Under the pieces are notes generated by a model. It searched no databases. It saw only the letters and a list, made by a program, of their open reading frames with translations, and was not told where the DNA came from. A stretch of DNA of 5,794 bases from JBAWAP01 sp049589355. Lineage in GTDB: Bacteria; Chloroflexota; Anaerolineae; VGOG01. A program made the position numbers and the translations under genes. Shown in pieces: positions 5,258 through 5,794 of the stretch. How positions within the stretch are numbered: position 1 is the stretch's first letter; each line of letters opens with the position of its first letter. The DNA lies in NCBI GenBank assembly GCA_049589355.1, contig JBAWAP010000407.1, positions 1-5,794 of the forward strand, read 5' to 3'.

Positions 5258-5794
5258 ATGAGCAAATTAGTACGTTTCCTTATTCCCTTGCTGGTGCTAT
5301 CTATAGTGCTGGCAGGATGTGGCCCCGCGGCGACTCCGACCCCTACTCCTATTCCGCCGACGCCGACCAAACCCCCGGCCCCACCGGCACCAACCCCGGT
5401 ACCGCCCAAGCCGAAAGCCATAACTGTGCAGGAGGGCGCTAATGATCCCAAAAGCATTGACCCACAGCGAGCAGTTGACGCCAGGGATGCTGAACTGGAG
5501 ACCCATTTGTTCCCCAGCCTGATTGTGCCAAACGTAGAAACAAATGAAATCATGCCGGGCATGGCCAAGAGTTGGGAGGTCTCTCCAGACGGCCTGGTCT
5601 ATACCTTCCATCTCCTTGAAAAAGTGCCGTGGGTATGGTATAACCCTGACACCAAAGCCGTCGAGCAAGTCAAGGACAAAGATGGCAATGTGCGCTACGT
5701 GACGGCCAAGGATTTCGTCTATGGCTTTCTCCGCGCGCTCGACCCCCAAACCGCATCCACCGAGGCTTATGTTTTGGCGCCCTATATTGTGGGT
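5258..5794 (+). CDS. ABC transporter substrate-binding lipoprotein, family 5 (OppA/DppA type), 3'-truncated by window edge
   Basis: Extracytoplasmic solute-binding component of a peptide/oligopeptide-type ABC importer, lipid-anchored to the outer face of the membrane. The first 179 codons are present and the frame is open to the window end. A lipoprotein signal peptide has basic residues at 3 and 6, a hydrophobic core (7-19) and lipobox LAGC with acylated Cys21. Residues 22-53 form a Pro/Thr-rich linker typical of Chloroflexota lipoproteins. The SBP_bac_5 domain starts around 55: PKSIDP (64-69), AKSWEVSPDGLVYTFHL (103-119), TAKDFVYGFLRALDPQTAS (149-167). Between FHL and TAKDF there is a longer, aromatic- and charge-rich segment (120-148) where many OppA proteins have only a short turn. 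The start at 5258 is set by AAAGGAGGAG (5243-5252) and the signal peptide. It is transcribed from the promoter at 5034-5062. The permease and ATPase genes should follow outside the window. The ligand is unknown; peptides or a cyclic amide fit the context. Confidence 0.93.
   Translation, partial: MSKLVRFLIPLLVLSIVLAGCGPAATPTPTPIPPTPTKPPAPPAPTPVPPKPKAITVQEGANDPKSIDPQRAVDARDAELETHLFPSLIVPNVETNEIMPGMAKSWEVSPDGLVYTFHLLEKVPWVWYNPDTKAVEQVKDKDGNVRYVTAKDFVYGFLRALDPQTASTEAYVLAPYIVG

Noticed and set aside
5297..5749. Long minus-strand open frames opposite the lipoprotein gene (also 5182-5568)
   Set aside because: They are antisense to a clear lipoprotein/SBP_bac_5 gene; their Gly/Arg-rich composition is the mirror of the Pro/Thr linker, and there is no RBS or family signature.

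Overview
The window holds a same-strand catabolic cluster: a hydantoinase/oxoprolinase-type two-subunit enzyme (hyuA 271-2295, hyuB 2295-4031), a hydantoin-racemase-like protein of the Asp/Glu racemase superfamily (4035-4898), and the first 179 codons of an oligopeptide-type ABC transporter lipoprotein (from 5258, running off the right edge). The first three genes overlap by 1 base or are separated by 3 bases, so they almost certainly form one operon. The transporter gene has its own sigma-70-like promoter (TTGACA, 17-base spacer, TATACT; 5034-5062).

Organism: I infer a bacterium of the Chloroflexota (Anaerolineae-like), probably from a metagenome. The grounds are the Thr-Pro/Pro-rich linker behind the lipobox of the transporter lipoprotein, the insertion-bearing OppA subtype, and the density of short palindromic intergenic repeats resembling ones I remember from such genomes. 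This is an impression from pattern memory, not a proven assignment.

Layout: 1-270 has no gene. It is packed with at least three palindromic or tandem repeat elements, the last ending right beside the Shine-Dalgarno sequence of hyuA, and I find no convincing promoter there. 271-4898 is the hyuA-hyuB-racemase operon. The last codons of the racemase run through a C8/G9 palindrome that looks like an inserted repeat. 4899-5030 holds further palindromic repeats and no credible gene. 5034-5257 is the promoter and a leader of about 190 bases with two copies of a strong ribosome-binding sequence, only the second followed by a start codon. 5258-5794 is the lipoprotein.

How the genes may work together (inference): the lipoprotein captures a peptide-like or cyclic amide compound outside the cell, a permease encoded beyond the window imports it, HyuA/HyuB open a cyclic amide in an ATP-dependent reaction, and the racemase interconverts the enantiomers so that both can be used. 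The substrate cannot be read from the sequence. I see no clearly new biological system. The most unusual points are the repeat-packed flanks, the homopolymer palindrome inside the racemase C-terminus, and the double-RBS leader of the transporter gene.
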